Source: Sphingomonas tagetis
GTDB lineage: Bacteria > Pseudomonadota > Alphaproteobacteria > Sphingomonadales > Sphingomonadaceae
Direction of reading: 5' to 3'
Assembly: GCF_024211275.1 (NCBI RefSeq)
Contig: NZ_JAMLDX010000002.1
Span: 62,001-126,000 of the forward strand
Length of the DNA stretch: 64,000 bases
Shown: piece by piece, positions 8,234-18,015 of the stretch
Layout: each line of letters starts with the position of its first letter
Position numbering within the stretch: position 1 is the stretch's first letter
Translations under genes and position numbers: made by a program
Notes under the pieces: model-generated
What the model was told of the DNA's origin: nothing
The model's input: only the letters and a program-made list of their open reading frames with translations
The model's database searches: none

Positions 8234-9604
8234 TCAGGCAGCGACTTTTGCGACGAACTCGCCCGCGCTGTTCTTCAATGTGCCGAGCTGCCCGTCGAGC
8301 GCGGCGAAGCCGTGGCCGACGCGGTCGATCTCGCTCGCCACCGTTTCGGTATCCTCGCGGATCGCGCCGATCGTCGCCGACATCGAATCCGCGGCGAGCG
8401 CAGTCTCGTCGACCGCCGCGGTGATCGCCGTCACCGTCTGCGCCTGAATTTCCATCGCGGTGCGGATGCGGTCCGCGCTGGCCTGGACTTCGAGCACCGT
8501 GTCGCGGATCGAGGCGTTGGTATCGACGGTGCCCTTGGTCGCCGACTGGATCGCGGCGATCTTCGACGCGATGTCGTCGGTCGCGCGCGCGGTCTGGTTG
8601 GCGAGGCTCTTCACCTCCTGCGCCACAACCGCAAAGCCGCGCCCGGCATCGCCCGCGCGCGCCGCCTCGATCGTCGCGTTCAGTGCGAGCAAATTGGTCT
8701 GCCCGGCAATGTCGCGAATCAGCCCGAGGATCGATTCGATCGACTTGGCGTGGTCGGACAGCATCTCGCTCATCGACACCGCTTCGCTCGCCTGGGCGGA
8801 GGCGCGCGTGGCGATCCCCGCCGCCGCCTCGACCTCGGTGCGCGCATCCTCGATCGCCCGGATCAGGCCCGCCGCGGTGTGTGCCGCCTCGCGCATCGCT
8901 ACTGCCGACTGTTCCGCCGCCGCCGCGACTTCGCTGGTCTTGCCGAGCATCCCGCGTGCCGCCGCCGAAGTATGCGCGGCCTGCGCGCGCAGCGCCTCGC
9001 CTTCGCTCGAAACCTGCTCGACCGAGCTGCCGATCGACTCGCGGAACTGCCCCGCCAGCCGGTCTCGCGCCGCCTGCGCGCTGTGATCGCGATAGAGGTT
9101 GTAGAGCTCGACGGTGATGTCCGTCTCCAGCGCCGACAGCCGCATCAGCGTGTCGATCAGCGCCGGCAGCCGCGTCTCGCCCGCCTCGACCCGGCGGATC
9201 AGCACATCGAGCGCAGCGCGGTCGCTGGCGTTGATCATCGACAGCAGCGCCATCGGCTCGACATCGGCGGCATAGGCCGCAGCGACCGAACGCTCGATCG
9301 ATTCAACCCAGGCGCGCCCGCGCGTGTCGAGAAAACGGTTGCGCAGGAACACCACGCCGACATCGATCATCTTCTGCGTGTCGTCGGTCGCCCAGTCGCG
9401 CTGATCGGCAAAGCAGCGCACCCACTGGTTCCAGTAAGCCTCGGAAATCTCGCGAATTTCGGGCTCGAGCAAGGTCCACACATCACGGCTCAACCGGTCG
9501 AGCGAGCCATCGACGTCGAAGATGCGCAGCCGCGCGGCGATGTCGATCCGCGCGGTCATCGCGCCCGTTGCGGGCATGTCCTTGGGCGTCGGCGCAGTCT
9601 TCAC
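8234..9604 (-). CDS. Soluble methyl-accepting chemotaxis protein, tandem paralogue
   Basis: The frame is open from 9661, but the preferred start is GTG at 9604 (VKTAPTPKD), preceded by a GGGGGA Shine-Dalgarno-like run; this gives 456 aa. It has the same architecture as its neighbour: an N-terminal helical sensor (about 20-190) and a C-terminal MCP domain with [19 protein letters not shown]. The N-terminal halves have diverged strongly, and the position equivalent to the neighbour's candidate haem His is Tyr ([13 protein letters not shown]). The signalling halves are almost the same in protein and DNA. No transmembrane helix. It is probably transcribed with the downstream copy. Confidence 0.85.
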   Translation of the reverse strand: MKTAPTPKDMPATGAMTARIDIAARLRIFDVDGSLDRLSRDVWTLLEPEIREISEAYWNQWVRCFADQRDWATDDTQKMIDVGVVFLRNRFLDTRGRAWVESIERSVAAAYAADVEPMALLSMINASDRAALDVLIRRVEAGETRLPALIDTLMRLSALETDITVELYNLYRDHSAQAARDRLAGQFRESIGSSVEQVSSEGEALRAQAAHTSAAARGMLGKTSEVAAAAEQSAVAMREAAHTAAGLIRAIEDARTEVEAAAGIATRASAQASEAVSMSEMLSDHAKSIESILGLIRDIAGQTNLLALNATIEAARAGDAGRGFAVVAQEVKSLANQTARATDDIASKIAAIQSATKGTVDTNASIRDTVLEVQASADRIRTAMEIQAQTVTAITAAVDETALAADSMSATIGAIREDTETVASEIDRVGHGFAALDGQLGTLKNSAGEFVAKVAA

Positions 9605-9718
9605 GAAATGAGTCCCCCGTTGCGGCGCACCGCAGTTACGCGCGGTCCGTCTGGCGGCCACGCTAAGGGGTCAGGTGTTAAGAGGCAGTTAGCCACGGCC
9701 CATTCGCGACACTCTGAC

Positions 9719-9747
9719 TTGCATCGCTGGCCGCTCTGTCTCATTAG
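9719..9747 (+). promoter_or_regulatory. Candidate sdhCDA promoter
   Basis: TTGCAT at 9719-9724 and CATTAG at 9742-9747 are separated by exactly 17 bp, 27 bp upstream of sdhC. The -35 is good and the -10 is weak. It is proposed from spacing only. Confidence 0.3.
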
Positions 9748-9773
9748 GCCCGCAAAATATCAGGGGACCCGCC

Positions 9774-10238
9774 TTGGCCAAGGCTCGCAACATCAATCGA
9801 CCGCTCTCGCCGCACCTTCAGGTGTGGAAATGGGGACCGCACATGACGGTCTCGATCCTCCATCGCGTCACCGGCAGCGGCATGGCGACGGTCGGCGTGA
9901 TCGTCTTCCTGTGGTGGCTCGGCGCGCTGGCGGCGGGCGAGCGCGACTATGCACGGTTCATGGACCTGCTGACGGTCAAGAGCGGCGCGCCCAACATCGC
10001 GGGCTATATCCTCGGCATCGGCCTGACGCTCAGCTTCTTCCAGCACATGATGACCGGCATCCGCCACTTCGTGATGGATGCGGGCGCGGCGTTCGAGCTC
10101 AAGGCGAACAAGAGCTTCGCGGTGCTGACCGTGGTCGTCTCGGTGCTGCTCACCGCGGCGCTGTGGGGCTATATCACCTATGACCAGCTGAAGGCCGCGC
10201 CTGCCGGCAACGCGCCGATCGCGGTGGAGACGAAATAA
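9774..10238 (+). CDS. sdhC: Succinate dehydrogenase cytochrome b556 subunit
   Basis: A 154-aa membrane anchor with three hydrophobic helices (about 34-54, 77-96, 115-134). RPLSPHLQVW, SILHRVTGSG and HMMTGIRHFVMD are the family hallmarks; H91 corresponds to the haem b ligand of E. coli SdhC. It anchors complex II and forms part of the quinone site. The start is TTG at 9774, supported by the AGGGGAC ribosome site and by the conserved N-terminus MAKARNINRPLSPHLQ. It overlaps sdhD by 1 bp (TAATG). Confidence 0.95.
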   Translation: MAKARNINRPLSPHLQVWKWGPHMTVSILHRVTGSGMATVGVIVFLWWLGALAAGERDYARFMDLLTVKSGAPNIAGYILGIGLTLSFFQHMMTGIRHFVMDAGAAFELKANKSFAVLTVVVSVLLTAALWGYITYDQLKAAPAGNAPIAVETK

Positions 10239-10624
10239 TGGGCAACGGAACCCACATCGGCCGCGTTCGCGGCCTCGGCGCGGCGCATGAGGGCGCGCAT
10301 CACTGGGTCACCCAGCGGCTGACCGCGGGCTCGAACCTGCTGCTGATGCTGTGGCTGATCGTCAGCCTCGTGCGCCTGCCCGAGCTGAGCTACGGCGTCG
10401 TCCAGTCCTGGCTGTCATCGCCCTGGGCCGCGGTGCCGATGATCCTGCTCGTGATCAGCGTGTTCAATCACTTCCGTCTCGGCCTGCAGGTGGTGATCGA
10501 GGATTATCAGCATGACGAAACGCGCATCGTGCTGATGAGCCTGCTCAACTATTTCACCATCGCGGCGGGCACGTTCGCGATCTTCTCGATCCTCAAGGTC
10601 GCCTTCACCGGAGCCGCTGCCTGA
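10238..10624 (+). CDS. sdhD: Succinate dehydrogenase hydrophobic membrane anchor subunit
   Basis: A 128-aa protein with three predicted helices. [13 protein letters not shown] near residue 20 and [17 protein letters not shown] near residue 78 match alphaproteobacterial SdhD; the latter carries the haem/quinone-side Asp-Tyr pair. It pairs with SdhC to hold the SdhAB catalytic dimer to the inner membrane. It is coupled to both neighbours by 1-bp stop/start overlaps (TAATG, TGATG). Confidence 0.93.
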   Translation: MGNGTHIGRVRGLGAAHEGAHHWVTQRLTAGSNLLLMLWLIVSLVRLPELSYGVVQSWLSSPWAAVPMILLVISVFNHFRLGLQVVIEDYQHDETRIVLMSLLNYFTIAAGTFAIFSILKVAFTGAAA

Positions 10625-12426
10625 TGTCCGCCGCATACAAGATCATCGACCACACCTATGACGCCGTGGTCGTGGGCGCCGGCGGCTCGGGCCTGCGCGC
10701 CACCATGGGTTGCGCCGAGGCGGGCCTGAAGACCGCCTGCATCACCAAGGTGTTTCCGACGCGTTCGCACACCGTCGCGGCGCAGGGCGGCATTGCCGCT
10801 TCGCTCGGTAACAACTCGCCGGACCACTGGACCTGGCACATGTTCGACACCGTCAAGGGATCGGACTGGCTCGGCGATCAGGATGCGATCGAATATATGG
10901 TGCGCGAAGCGCCCGCGGCGGTGATCGAGCTGGAACATGCCGGCGTGCCGTTCAGCCGCAACGACAATGGCACGATCTACCAGCGCCCGTTCGGCGGCCA
11001 TATGCAGAATATGGGCGAAGGCCCCCCGGTGCAGCGCACCTGCGCCGCCGCCGACCGCACCGGCCACGCCATGCTCCACGCGCTCTATCAACAGAGCCTG
11101 AAGTATGATGCCGACTTCTACATCGAATATTTCGCGCTCGACCTGATCATGGAGAATGGCGCGTGCCGCGGCGTGATCGCGCTGTGCATGGAGGATGGCA
11201 GCATCCACCGCTTCCGCAGCCATTCGGTCGTGCTCGCCACCGGCGGCGGCGGCCGCGTCTATCAGTCGGCGACCTCGGCGCACACCTGCACCGGCGATGG
11301 CAACGGCATGGCGCTGCGCGCGGGCATCGCGCTGCAGGACATGGAGTTCGTCCAGTTCCACCCGACCGGTATCTATGGCGCGGGCGTGCTGATTACCGAG
11401 GGCGCGCGCGGTGAAGGCGGTTACCTCACCAACTCCGAGGGCGAGCGCTTCATGGAGCGCTATGCCCCCTCGGCGAAGGACCTCGCGTCGCGCGACGTCG
11501 TCGCCCGCTCGATGGCGATGGAAATGCGCGAGGGCCGCGGCGTCGGCAAGGACGGCGAGTATATCTACCTCCACCTCGACCATATCGACCCCAAGGTGCT
11601 GGCCGAGCGCCTGCCCGGCATCACCGAGACCGGCAAGATCTTCGCCGGCGTCGATCTCACGCGCCAGCCGCTGCCGGTCACGCCGACGGTCCACTATAAT
11701 ATGGGCGGCATCCCGACCAACTATCATGGCGAAGTCGTCCAGAACCGCGACGGCAACCCGGATTCGATCGTCCCCGGCCTGTTCGCGGTCGGCGAGGCGG
11801 CGTGCGTGTCGGTGCATGGCGCGAACCGCCTCGGCTCCAACTCGCTGATCGACCTCGTCGTGTTCGGCCGCGCCACCGGCCTGCGCCTCAAGGAGACGCT
11901 CAAGCCCGGCACGCCGCACAATCCGCTGCCCAAGGGCTCGGAGGATTATGCGCTGGGCCGGCTCGATCACTTCCGCAACGCCAAGGGCGGCACGCCCACC
12001 GCGAAGATCCGCGCCGAGATGCAGCGCACGATGCAGCGCCATTGCGCGGTGTTCCGCGACAGCGCGCTGCTGGCGGAAGGCGCGACCAAGATGGACTCGA
12101 TCTATCAGGGCTTCCAGGATGTCGGCGTCACCGACCGCTCGCTGATCTGGAATACCGATCTGGTCGAGACGATGGAGCTCGACAATCTGATCGGCCAGGC
12201 CGTGGTGACGATCAAGGGCGCCGAGAACCGCAAGGAATCGCGCGGCGCACACATGCACGAAACCTATCCGGACCGCGACGACGCCAACTGGATGAAGCAC
12301 ACCGTCGCGACCTTCGACGGCTGGGGCGGCAAGGGCGGCGCGGTCAAGATCGACTACCGACCGGTGCACGACTACACGCTCACCGACGAGATCGAGTACA
12401 TCAAGCCGAAGAAGCGGGTGTATTGA
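10624..12426 (+). CDS. sdhA: Succinate dehydrogenase flavoprotein subunit
   Basis: A 600-aa subunit of normal length. The FAD Rossmann motif is [12 protein letters not shown] (15-26). H49 in [13 protein letters not shown] is the covalent FAD-attachment histidine. [21 protein letters not shown] carries the substrate-binding region, and [10 protein letters not shown] is also present. It oxidises succinate to fumarate and passes electrons to SdhB. sdhB does not follow here but lies 3.85 kb downstream at 16280. Confidence 0.97.
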   Translation: MSAAYKIIDHTYDAVVVGAGGSGLRATMGCAEAGLKTACITKVFPTRSHTVAAQGGIAASLGNNSPDHWTWHMFDTVKGSDWLGDQDAIEYMVREAPAAVIELEHAGVPFSRNDNGTIYQRPFGGHMQNMGEGPPVQRTCAAADRTGHAMLHALYQQSLKYDADFYIEYFALDLIMENGACRGVIALCMEDGSIHRFRSHSVVLATGGGGRVYQSATSAHTCTGDGNGMALRAGIALQDMEFVQFHPTGIYGAGVLITEGARGEGGYLTNSEGERFMERYAPSAKDLASRDVVARSMAMEMREGRGVGKDGEYIYLHLDHIDPKVLAERLPGITETGKIFAGVDLTRQPLPVTPTVHYNMGGIPTNYHGEVVQNRDGNPDSIVPGLFAVGEAACVSVHGANRLGSNSLIDLVVFGRATGLRLKETLKPGTPHNPLPKGSEDYALGRLDHFRNAKGGTPTAKIRAEMQRTMQRHCAVFRDSALLAEGATKMDSIYQGFQDVGVTDRSLIWNTDLVETMELDNLIGQAVVTIKGAENRKESRGAHMHETYPDRDDANWMKHTVATFDGWGGKGGAVKIDYRPVHDYTLTDEIEYIKPKKRVY

Positions 12427-12465
12427 GGCGGGTTGCCGGCCGCCGTCGCGCGGCCGGTCGATGGC

Positions 12466-12801
12466 TCAAGCTTCCGGCCGGTAACCGCTGACCGGACTTT
12501 GTAGCGTCATTTGAACGCGCGTAACGTCCATTCGCTCGTGCAGCACGCGCACGATCAGAATGGCCTCGTCGGTCACCCGATAATAAATGTGGTGTGACCC
12601 GCTACGCCACCTGTGCAGACCCGCCGAGAGCTGACTTTGATCGCTGCCGGCGAAAGCTGTCGACCGAATCTGCTCGAATTTGTCAGCGATCGCATCAACA
12701 TAACGCTTTGCTGCCGCGCGGCCCCACTGTATCGCGGAGTAAGCTACAATATCGCGCAGATCAGCCCGCGCCTTCGGTCGAATCTCGAGGTTGAGCATCA
12801 A
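12466..12801 (-). CDS. parE: ParE/RelE-superfamily toxin
   Basis: A 111-aa protein with the ParE layout: an N-terminal strand (LEIRPKARADL), paired helices (DIVAYSAIQWGRAAAKRYVDAIADKFEQI) and a beta sheet ending in HHIYYRVTDEAILIVRVLHERMD. The family poisons DNA gyrase or, in RelE members, the ribosome. The target here is not determined. The ATG overlaps the antitoxin stop (ATGA), the usual arrangement. The pair sits on the strand opposite the sdh genes, immediately after sdhA. Confidence 0.88.
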   Translation of the reverse strand: MMLNLEIRPKARADLRDIVAYSAIQWGRAAAKRYVDAIADKFEQIRSTAFAGSDQSQLSAGLHRWRSGSHHIYYRVTDEAILIVRVLHERMDVTRVQMTLQSPVSGYRPEA

Positions 12802-13040
12802 GCCTCGGGAAACTGTTCAGCGATCCACGCGCGCACATCGAAGGGTGCGGCTGGCCCGCTCTCATCACCTTCGCGAATAGCCGTTCGAAGCGCTTCCAAC
12901 TTGCGCTCCTCGTCCTCGAGCAGCCGCAATCCCGCGCGCAGCACCTCACTCACCGTACCGTAACGGCCCGAGGCGATCTGCTCTTGCGCAAAGGCGGTGA
13001 AATGATCGCCGAGCGCGACCGAGGTGTTCTTCGCAACCAT
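12798..13040 (-). CDS. parD: ParD-family ribbon-helix-helix antitoxin
   Basis: An 80-aa protein from the ATG at 13040 (MVAKNTSVALGDHFTAF). The N-terminal ribbon (NTSVALGDHFTAFAQEQI) and GRYGTVSEVLRAGLRLLEDEE match the CopG/ParD DNA-binding domain, and the C-terminal acidic tail (REGDESGPAAPFDVRAWIAEQF) is the toxin-binding part. It neutralises the ParE encoded 4 bp overlapping downstream and should repress its own promoter. The longer frame to 13088 lacks family similarity. Confidence 0.9.
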   Translation of the reverse strand: MVAKNTSVALGDHFTAFAQEQIASGRYGTVSEVLRAGLRLLEDEERKLEALRTAIREGDESGPAAPFDVRAWIAEQFPEA

Positions 13041-13051
13041 GCCGCCTACAG

Positions 13052-13066
13052 TACCAAATCCTGGTA
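13052..13066. promoter_or_regulatory. Candidate ParD operator
   Basis: An inverted repeat TACCA-N5-TGGTA lies 12 bp upstream of the parD start, where an autoregulatory ribbon-helix-helix protein would bind. Arms are only 5 bp, so this is tentative. Confidence 0.3.
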
Positions 13067-13134
13067 GCATCCGCCAGCCTTGACGCATCCACTATGGGCG
13101 CTTCACTCTGCGCCAAGTCTTCGGGGGACCATCG

Positions 13135-14127
13135 ATGCGCCTGTTGCTGCCACTTGCCGCCGTCCTCGCACTGCTCCCCACCGCCTCCGCCCAGCAACAA
13201 CCCTATTCCCCGCCCCAGCATACCGCCCCGCCGCCTCCCGGCATGGCGCGCTCGACCGAGTTCGAGATCGTCCAGCAGGCCAATGGCGGCACGCAGATCG
13301 AGCGCGACCGCCCCGCGCGCCATGCCCTTGCCGAGCATCGCCGCCTCGCCCGCGCGCTCGCCACGCTCGCGCCGCAGCGCAAGGGCGTGGTCGACGCCTA
13401 TGTGCTCTCGGTCGCGCTCGACAGCGACCCGGTTTTCGGTCGCGAGGCGCGCGAAGCCACCAGGGTCCTCGCCCGCCGCTATGACGCCGCGGGACGGACG
13501 ATCACGCTCGGCGGCAGCGACGGCAGCGCGCCCTCCCCGCTGCCGATGGGCTCGCCGCACAATATCGAGGCCGCGCTCGCCCGCATCGCCGAGACGATGG
13601 ATCCGGCCGAGGACGTGCTGATCCTCTACACCACCAGCCACGGGGCGCCGTTCGGCGTGGTCTATAATGACGGTAACGAGGGCTATGGCGCGATCTCGCC
13701 CACCCGGCTCTCCCGCCTGTTCGATGCGTTCGGGATCGAACGCCGGCTGCTGATCATCAGCGCCTGTTATTCGGGCGTGTTCGTGCCGGTGCTGTCGGGG
13801 CCGCAGACCGCGATCTTCAGCGCCGCCTCGTCCGACCGTTCGTCCTTCGGCTGCATGGCCGAGAATGACTGGACCTTTTTCGGCGATGCGATGATCAACC
13901 GTGCGCTGCGCAAACCGCAACCGCTCGGCACCGCCGCGAACGAAGCCGTGTCGCTGATCCGCCAGTGGGAACGGCAGGGCGATCTAAAGCCATCGCTGCC
14001 CCAGCAGAGCATCGGGGTCGAGGTCGGCAACTGGCTCACGCCCCTGGAAGCGCGTATGCCCAAGGTCGCGACCGCACCGGTCGGTCGCCCGTCAGTCGAC
14101 AGCCTGAGCGAGTTGCAGCGCCGTTAG
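13135..14127 (+). CDS. C13-family (legumain-like) cysteine peptidase, exported
   Basis: A 330-aa protein with a clear signal peptide (MRLLLPLAAVLALLPTASA, cleavage near 19-20) and a Pro/Gln-rich segment (20-36). The caspase/legumain-clan dyad is H169 in LYTTSHGAP and C211 in ISACYSG, each after a hydrophobic strand (VLILY, RLLII) as expected for the alpha/beta/alpha fold. It probably cleaves after Asn or Asp in the periplasm; specificity is inference. It lies between sdhA and sdhB, upstream of a ClpP-like protease and CreD. Homologues are common in sphingomonads but uncharacterised as far as I know. Confidence 0.83.
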   Translation: MRLLLPLAAVLALLPTASAQQQPYSPPQHTAPPPPGMARSTEFEIVQQANGGTQIERDRPARHALAEHRRLARALATLAPQRKGVVDAYVLSVALDSDPVFGREAREATRVLARRYDAAGRTITLGGSDGSAPSPLPMGSPHNIEAALARIAETMDPAEDVLILYTTSHGAPFGVVYNDGNEGYGAISPTRLSRLFDAFGIERRLLIISACYSGVFVPVLSGPQTAIFSAASSDRSSFGCMAENDWTFFGDAMINRALRKPQPLGTAANEAVSLIRQWERQGDLKPSLPQQSIGVEVGNWLTPLEARMPKVATAPVGRPSVDSLSELQRR

Positions 14128-14165
14128 GCGCGGAACCTCCCCGCGCGCCGTCGGTTGCGCGGGGC

Positions 14166-14792
14166 ATGACCGATTTCGCCGATTCTGCCCCGCAATCAGC
14201 TGCTTCAGTGCAGGAAACGCCGGCCGATACCCCCAACAGCGTCAACTACCCGCTGCTCGCGCGCCCGCATGTCTGCCTGTCCGGCCCCGTCGATCAAGCG
14301 ATGTACCAGAGCTTCCGCGAGCAGCTCGAGGCCGCTCCGTCCACAGGCATGCTCGTCTTCGCCATTTCGACGCTTGGCGGCGACCCGGAGGTCGCGCGGC
14401 TGATGGGCGACGAGGTGCGGCTGATCCGCGAGTTCGAAGACCGCGAGACGCTGTTCCTCGGCAAGGTTGCGGTCTATTCCGCGGGCGCGACGTTCATGGC
14501 GCATTTCCCGGTCGACAAGCGTTTCCTGACGCGCGGCACGCGTATCATGATCCACGAGCGCAAGCTGAGCCAGGACCTCCATCTCGAAGGCTCACTAAAG
14601 ACGCTCCTTCCCACCCTCCGCGCCAAGCTGCACGAGATCGAGGAATCGATCCGCATCGAGGAGGAGGGCTTTCGCGACATCGTCGCCGGATCGAAGATCA
14701 CGTTCGAGGCGATATGCCAAAAGGCCCCGGCCAACCTCTATCTGGAGGCCGAGGAAGCGCGCGATCTGGGGCTGGTCCTCGACGTCATCTGA
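14166..14792 (+). CDS. ClpP-like serine protease (peptidase S14 family)
   Basis: A 208-aa protein with a crotonase/ClpP fold pattern: FAISTLGGDPEVARLM, then S105 in KVAVYSAGATFMAHF, and H130 in GTRIMIHER, which correspond to the ClpP Ser and His. A basic/coiled region (133-165) follows, then ANLYLEAEEARDLGLVLDVI, the usual SppA/ClpP C-terminal element. No signal peptide, so cytoplasmic. It is too divergent to be housekeeping ClpP, and no ATPase partner is adjacent. It follows the C13 peptidase by 38 bp. Confidence 0.75.
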   Translation: MTDFADSAPQSAASVQETPADTPNSVNYPLLARPHVCLSGPVDQAMYQSFREQLEAAPSTGMLVFAISTLGGDPEVARLMGDEVRLIREFEDRETLFLGKVAVYSAGATFMAHFPVDKRFLTRGTRIMIHERKLSQDLHLEGSLKTLLPTLRAKLHEIEESIRIEEEGFRDIVAGSKITFEAICQKAPANLYLEAEEARDLGLVLDVI

Positions 14793-14877
14793 CCGCGCTC
14801 AGCAAAAGCTCACCTGCCCCTCATGACGCTCACGCGGCATTGCGTTACGCATCGCACTCCACCGGCTGGAGTCGACC

Positions 14878-16260
14878 ATGGACACCGATCTGCCCGAACG
14901 TTCACATGCCATGAAATTGCTGCTGGCGCTGCTCGTCGGCGCGCTGCTCTCGATCCCGCTCTTTTCGATCTACCTGTTGAACTGGGATCGCCAGACTCAG
15001 TCGGAAACCGCGCGCACCTCGATCTCCGAGGGCTGGGGCGGGCCGCAAACGCTGGCCGGGCCGCTGATCGCGATCCCCTATGACGCGCAGGTGACCGAGA
15101 CGGTGCAGGAGAATGGCAAGCCCGTCACCCGCACCTCCGTCCAGCGGCGCGAGCTGTTCCTCGCCCCCGCCGCGCTCGAGATCGATACCAGGGTCAAGCC
15201 GGAACGCCGCTCGCGCTCGATCTACGAAGCGGTGGTCTATGACGCCGAGGTCTCGGGCAAGGCGCAGTTCCGCCTCCCCGCCGACACGGGCCGGCTCGGC
15301 GTGGACGTCGCGACCCTCATGTTCGACAAGGCCGAGCTGCGCTTCGGCGTCGCCGACCCGCGCGGGCTCAAACCCGCCAATCGCATCGTCATCGACGGCC
15401 AGTCCGCCGCGGCGCAGCCGGGCAACGGCCTTGCTGCCACCAATGGCTCGGGCTTCTTCACCGGCCTCGATGCCACGCCGCTGACCACCCGCCCGATCGC
15501 GGTCGAGTTCGGCTTCGCGCTGCGCGGCCATTCCGTCATCGCTCTCGCCCCGCGCGCCGGTGCCACGCGCTGGACGGTGACTTCGCCCTGGCAGCATCCG
15601 AGCTTCACCGGCGGCTTCCTTCCCGAAGCGCGCAGCGTGACGCCGGACGGCTTCAGCGCGACCTACAAGATCTCCAACCTCGCACTCGGCACGACATTGG
15701 TCAGCACCAGCGACTCGGCGGTTGAGCTGCGCGCGCCCGAAACGCCCTACAGCCGCATGTCAGGCGCCACCCCGACCTCGGAAGCGCAGGTCGGCCTGAT
15801 CCAGCCCGTAGACCTCTACAGCCAGGTCAACCGCAGCGTGAAATACGGCTTCCTGTTCATCGGCTTCACCTTCATGGCGTTCCTGATGTTCGACGTCGTC
15901 GCGGGCGTGCGCGTCTCGGCGGTCGAATATCTTCTCGTCGGCGCCGGCCTCGTGCTGTTCTTCGTCCTGCTGCTCGCCTTTGCCGAGGTGATCGGCTTCA
16001 CCCCGGCCTATCTCGTCGCCGGCGGCGCGATCATCGCCTTGCTCACCGCCTATTCCGCCGCGGTGCTGAAAAGCCGCAAGCGCGCCGGGTTCATCGCCGC
16101 CTTGCTGGTCGCGCTGTACGGCGTGCTCTACGTGCTGCTCAGCCTCGAAGCCTATTCGTTGCTGATCGGATCGATCCTTCTGTTTGCAGCCTTGGCAGCT
16201 GTTATGTATCTGACGCGCAATTTGGAGTGGGGCGGCCGTCGCGCAGCCCCCTCCACCTGA
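14878..16260 (+). CDS. creD: CreD family inner membrane protein
   Basis: A 460-aa protein with an N-terminal transmembrane helix (about 12-33), a large periplasmic region (about 35-310) with the CreD pattern (GGPQTLAGPLIAIPY; RRELFLAPAALEI), and five or six helices at the C-terminus (about 322-450; SVKYGFLFIGFTFMAFLMFD). In Enterobacteria and Pseudomonas CreD belongs to the CreBC regulon and affects envelope integrity and beta-lactam responses. No creBC genes are beside it. It is the third gene of the block separating sdhA from sdhB. Confidence 0.88.
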   Translation: MDTDLPERSHAMKLLLALLVGALLSIPLFSIYLLNWDRQTQSETARTSISEGWGGPQTLAGPLIAIPYDAQVTETVQENGKPVTRTSVQRRELFLAPAALEIDTRVKPERRSRSIYEAVVYDAEVSGKAQFRLPADTGRLGVDVATLMFDKAELRFGVADPRGLKPANRIVIDGQSAAAQPGNGLAATNGSGFFTGLDATPLTTRPIAVEFGFALRGHSVIALAPRAGATRWTVTSPWQHPSFTGGFLPEARSVTPDGFSATYKISNLALGTTLVSTSDSAVELRAPETPYSRMSGATPTSEAQVGLIQPVDLYSQVNRSVKYGFLFIGFTFMAFLMFDVVAGVRVSAVEYLLVGAGLVLFFVLLLAFAEVIGFTPAYLVAGGAIIALLTAYSAAVLKSRKRAGFIAALLVALYGVLYVLLSLEAYSLLIGSILLFAALAAVMYLTRNLEWGGRRAAPST

Positions 16261-16279
16261 GTGAAAAGCGGGGTTTCAG

Positions 16280-17062
16280 ATGGCTGATTTCGTCCTTCCC
16301 AAGAACAGCAAGATCAAGAAGGGCAAGACCCATCCGGCCCCGCAGGGCGCGACGCGCGCGCGCACCTTCACCATCTACCGCTACGATCCCGACTCGGGCG
16401 AGAATCCGCGCTACGACAATTTCACGATCGACCTCGACGATTGCGGGCCGATGGTTCTCGACGCGCTGATCAAGATCAAGTCGGAGATCGACCCCTCGCT
16501 CACCTTCCGCCGCTCGTGCCGCGAGGGCATTTGCGGGTCGTGCTCGATGAACATGGACGGCAAGAACGGCCTCGCCTGCACGACGGCGATCGAGGACATA
16601 AGGGGCGACATCCGCATCACCCCGCTGCCCGCGATGGACGTGGTCAAGGATCTGGTGCCCGACTTCACGCACTTCTACGCGCAATATGCCTCGATCCAGC
16701 CCTGGCTGAAGACCGTCTCCCCGCCGCCTTCGGGCAAGGAGCGGCTCCAGTCGCCGGAGGATCGCGCCAAGCTCGACGGCATGTACGAGTGCATCCTGTG
16801 CGCCTGCTGCTCGACCTCGTGCCCGAGCTATTGGTGGAACAGCGACCGCTTCCTCGGCCCGGCGATCCTGCTGCAAGCCTATCGCTGGCTCGCCGACAGC
16901 CGCGACGAGATGACTGGCGAGCGGCTCGACGAGCTGGAAGATCCCTTCCGCCTCTATCGCTGCCACACGATCATGAACTGCGCGAACGTCTGCCCCAAGG
17001 GCCTCAGCCCCGCCAAGGCGATCGCCGAGATCAAGAAGATGGAAGCCGAGCGGATCGTTTGA
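16280..17062 (+). CDS. sdhB: Succinate dehydrogenase iron-sulfur subunit
   Basis: A 260-aa complex II subunit with all three cluster sites: [2Fe-2S] at C80, C85, C88, C100 ([13 protein letters not shown]...LAC); [4Fe-4S] at C171, C174, C177 with C238; [3Fe-4S] at C181, C228, C234. It transfers electrons from SdhA flavin to quinone at SdhCD. It lies 19 bp after creD, separated from sdhCDA by six genes, so its expression must be coordinated by another promoter or read-through. Confidence 0.96.
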   Translation: MADFVLPKNSKIKKGKTHPAPQGATRARTFTIYRYDPDSGENPRYDNFTIDLDDCGPMVLDALIKIKSEIDPSLTFRRSCREGICGSCSMNMDGKNGLACTTAIEDIRGDIRITPLPAMDVVKDLVPDFTHFYAQYASIQPWLKTVSPPPSGKERLQSPEDRAKLDGMYECILCACCSTSCPSYWWNSDRFLGPAILLQAYRWLADSRDEMTGERLDELEDPFRLYRCHTIMNCANVCPKGLSPAKAIAEIKKMEAERIV

Positions 17063-18015
17063 TCGGAACGCGCGCCTGGCTTGCCGCGCTCCTGTGCCTT
17101 GCGGCCCCGGCCGCCGCGCAGGACGCCAGGCCGGTCGCGCCGGGCGTGTGGCTGATCGCGGGCGGTTACGAAGCCGGCAAGCAGCCCGATGGCAACAGCG
17201 TGATCTTCGAGAGCGACGACGCGCTGCTGCTGGTGGATACTGGCCGCCACGCCAGCCACGCCGCGAAGATCGAGGCCGCCATCGCCGCGCTCAACAAACC
17301 GCTGGTGCAGATCGTCAACACCCACTGGCATCTCGATCATGTCAGCGGCAACCTCGCACTCAAGGCAAAGAACCCCAAGGTGCGCGTCTCCGCCAGCGAT
17401 GCGATCGACGGCGCGCTGACCGGCTTCCTCCAGCGCAGTGCCGACAGCGCCCGCGCGGCTCTGGACGCAGGCAAAATCCCCGAACCGATGGCCAGTGAAG
17501 TCCGCGGCGATCTCGCCACCTTCACGCGCGGGCAGGAATTGCGGCCTGACGATGTCATCACGCGATCCGGCACGATCACCGCCCTGCGCAAGCCGATCGA
17601 GATCAAGCTGGCCCGTGGCGCCGCGACCGGCCGCGACGTCTGGCTTTACGACCCCGGCACGCGCGTGCTGATCGCCGGCGATCTGGTGACGATGCCCGTC
17701 CCGTTTCTCGACACGGCCTGTCCCGACGGCTGGCGCAAGGCGCTCGACCAAGTCGCTGCCGTGCCGTTCGTTACGCTGGTCCCCGGCCACGGGTCACCGA
17801 TGACCCGCGCCGGGTTCGAAAGCTGGCGGCGCGCGTTCGGCGCATTTCTCGATTGCGCACGCAGCGACCGGCTGGCGAGCGCTTGCGCGACCGGCTGGCA
17901 CGATCCACTCTCGCACGTGCTCAGCGCGGCGGAGCAAGTGCGCACGCTATCGATGGCGACCTATTATGTTACGCGCATCCGCGGCGGCGAACTCGACAGG
18001 AATTGCGCGGCATGA
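17059..18015 (+). CDS. Exported MBL-fold metallo-hydrolase
   Basis: A 318-aa protein. The start is TTG at 17059, overlapping the sdhB stop, because the signal peptide ([21 protein letters not shown]) begins there and no ATG fits. The zinc motif is [12 protein letters not shown], with a later [10 protein letters not shown] and LVPGHGSPM. The spacing and GVWLIAGG opening resemble quinoprotein-relay/SoxH-type MBL proteins rather than beta-lactamases, lacking the B3 TPGHTTGG element. Substrate unknown; periplasmic. It overlaps the thioesterase gene by 4 bp. Confidence 0.82.
   Translation: MIGTRAWLAALLCLAAPAAAQDARPVAPGVWLIAGGYEAGKQPDGNSVIFESDDALLLVDTGRHASHAAKIEAAIAALNKPLVQIVNTHWHLDHVSGNLALKAKNPKVRVSASDAIDGALTGFLQRSADSARAALDAGKIPEPMASEVRGDLATFTRGQELRPDDVITRSGTITALRKPIEIKLARGAATGRDVWLYDPGTRVLIAGDLVTMPVPFLDTACPDGWRKALDQVAAVPFVTLVPGHGSPMTRAGFESWRRAFGAFLDCARSDRLASACATGWHDPLSHVLSAAEQVRTLSMATYYVTRIRGGELDRNCAA

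Noticed and set aside
8207..10183. 658-aa plus-strand frame over the second chemoreceptor and sdhC
   Set aside because: Arg/His-rich antisense shadow of a clear MCP gene and out of frame with sdhC.
12427..13134. ParDE as part of a recent genomic island in the sdh locus
   Set aside because: No integrase, direct repeats or clear composition shift at the edges; a toxin-antitoxin pair alone is weak evidence.
17059..18015. Second beta-lactamase
   Set aside because: It has an HxHxDH motif but lacks the B3 TPGHTTGG and HPG segments seen in the protein at 5248-6117; a generic MBL hydrolase fits better.
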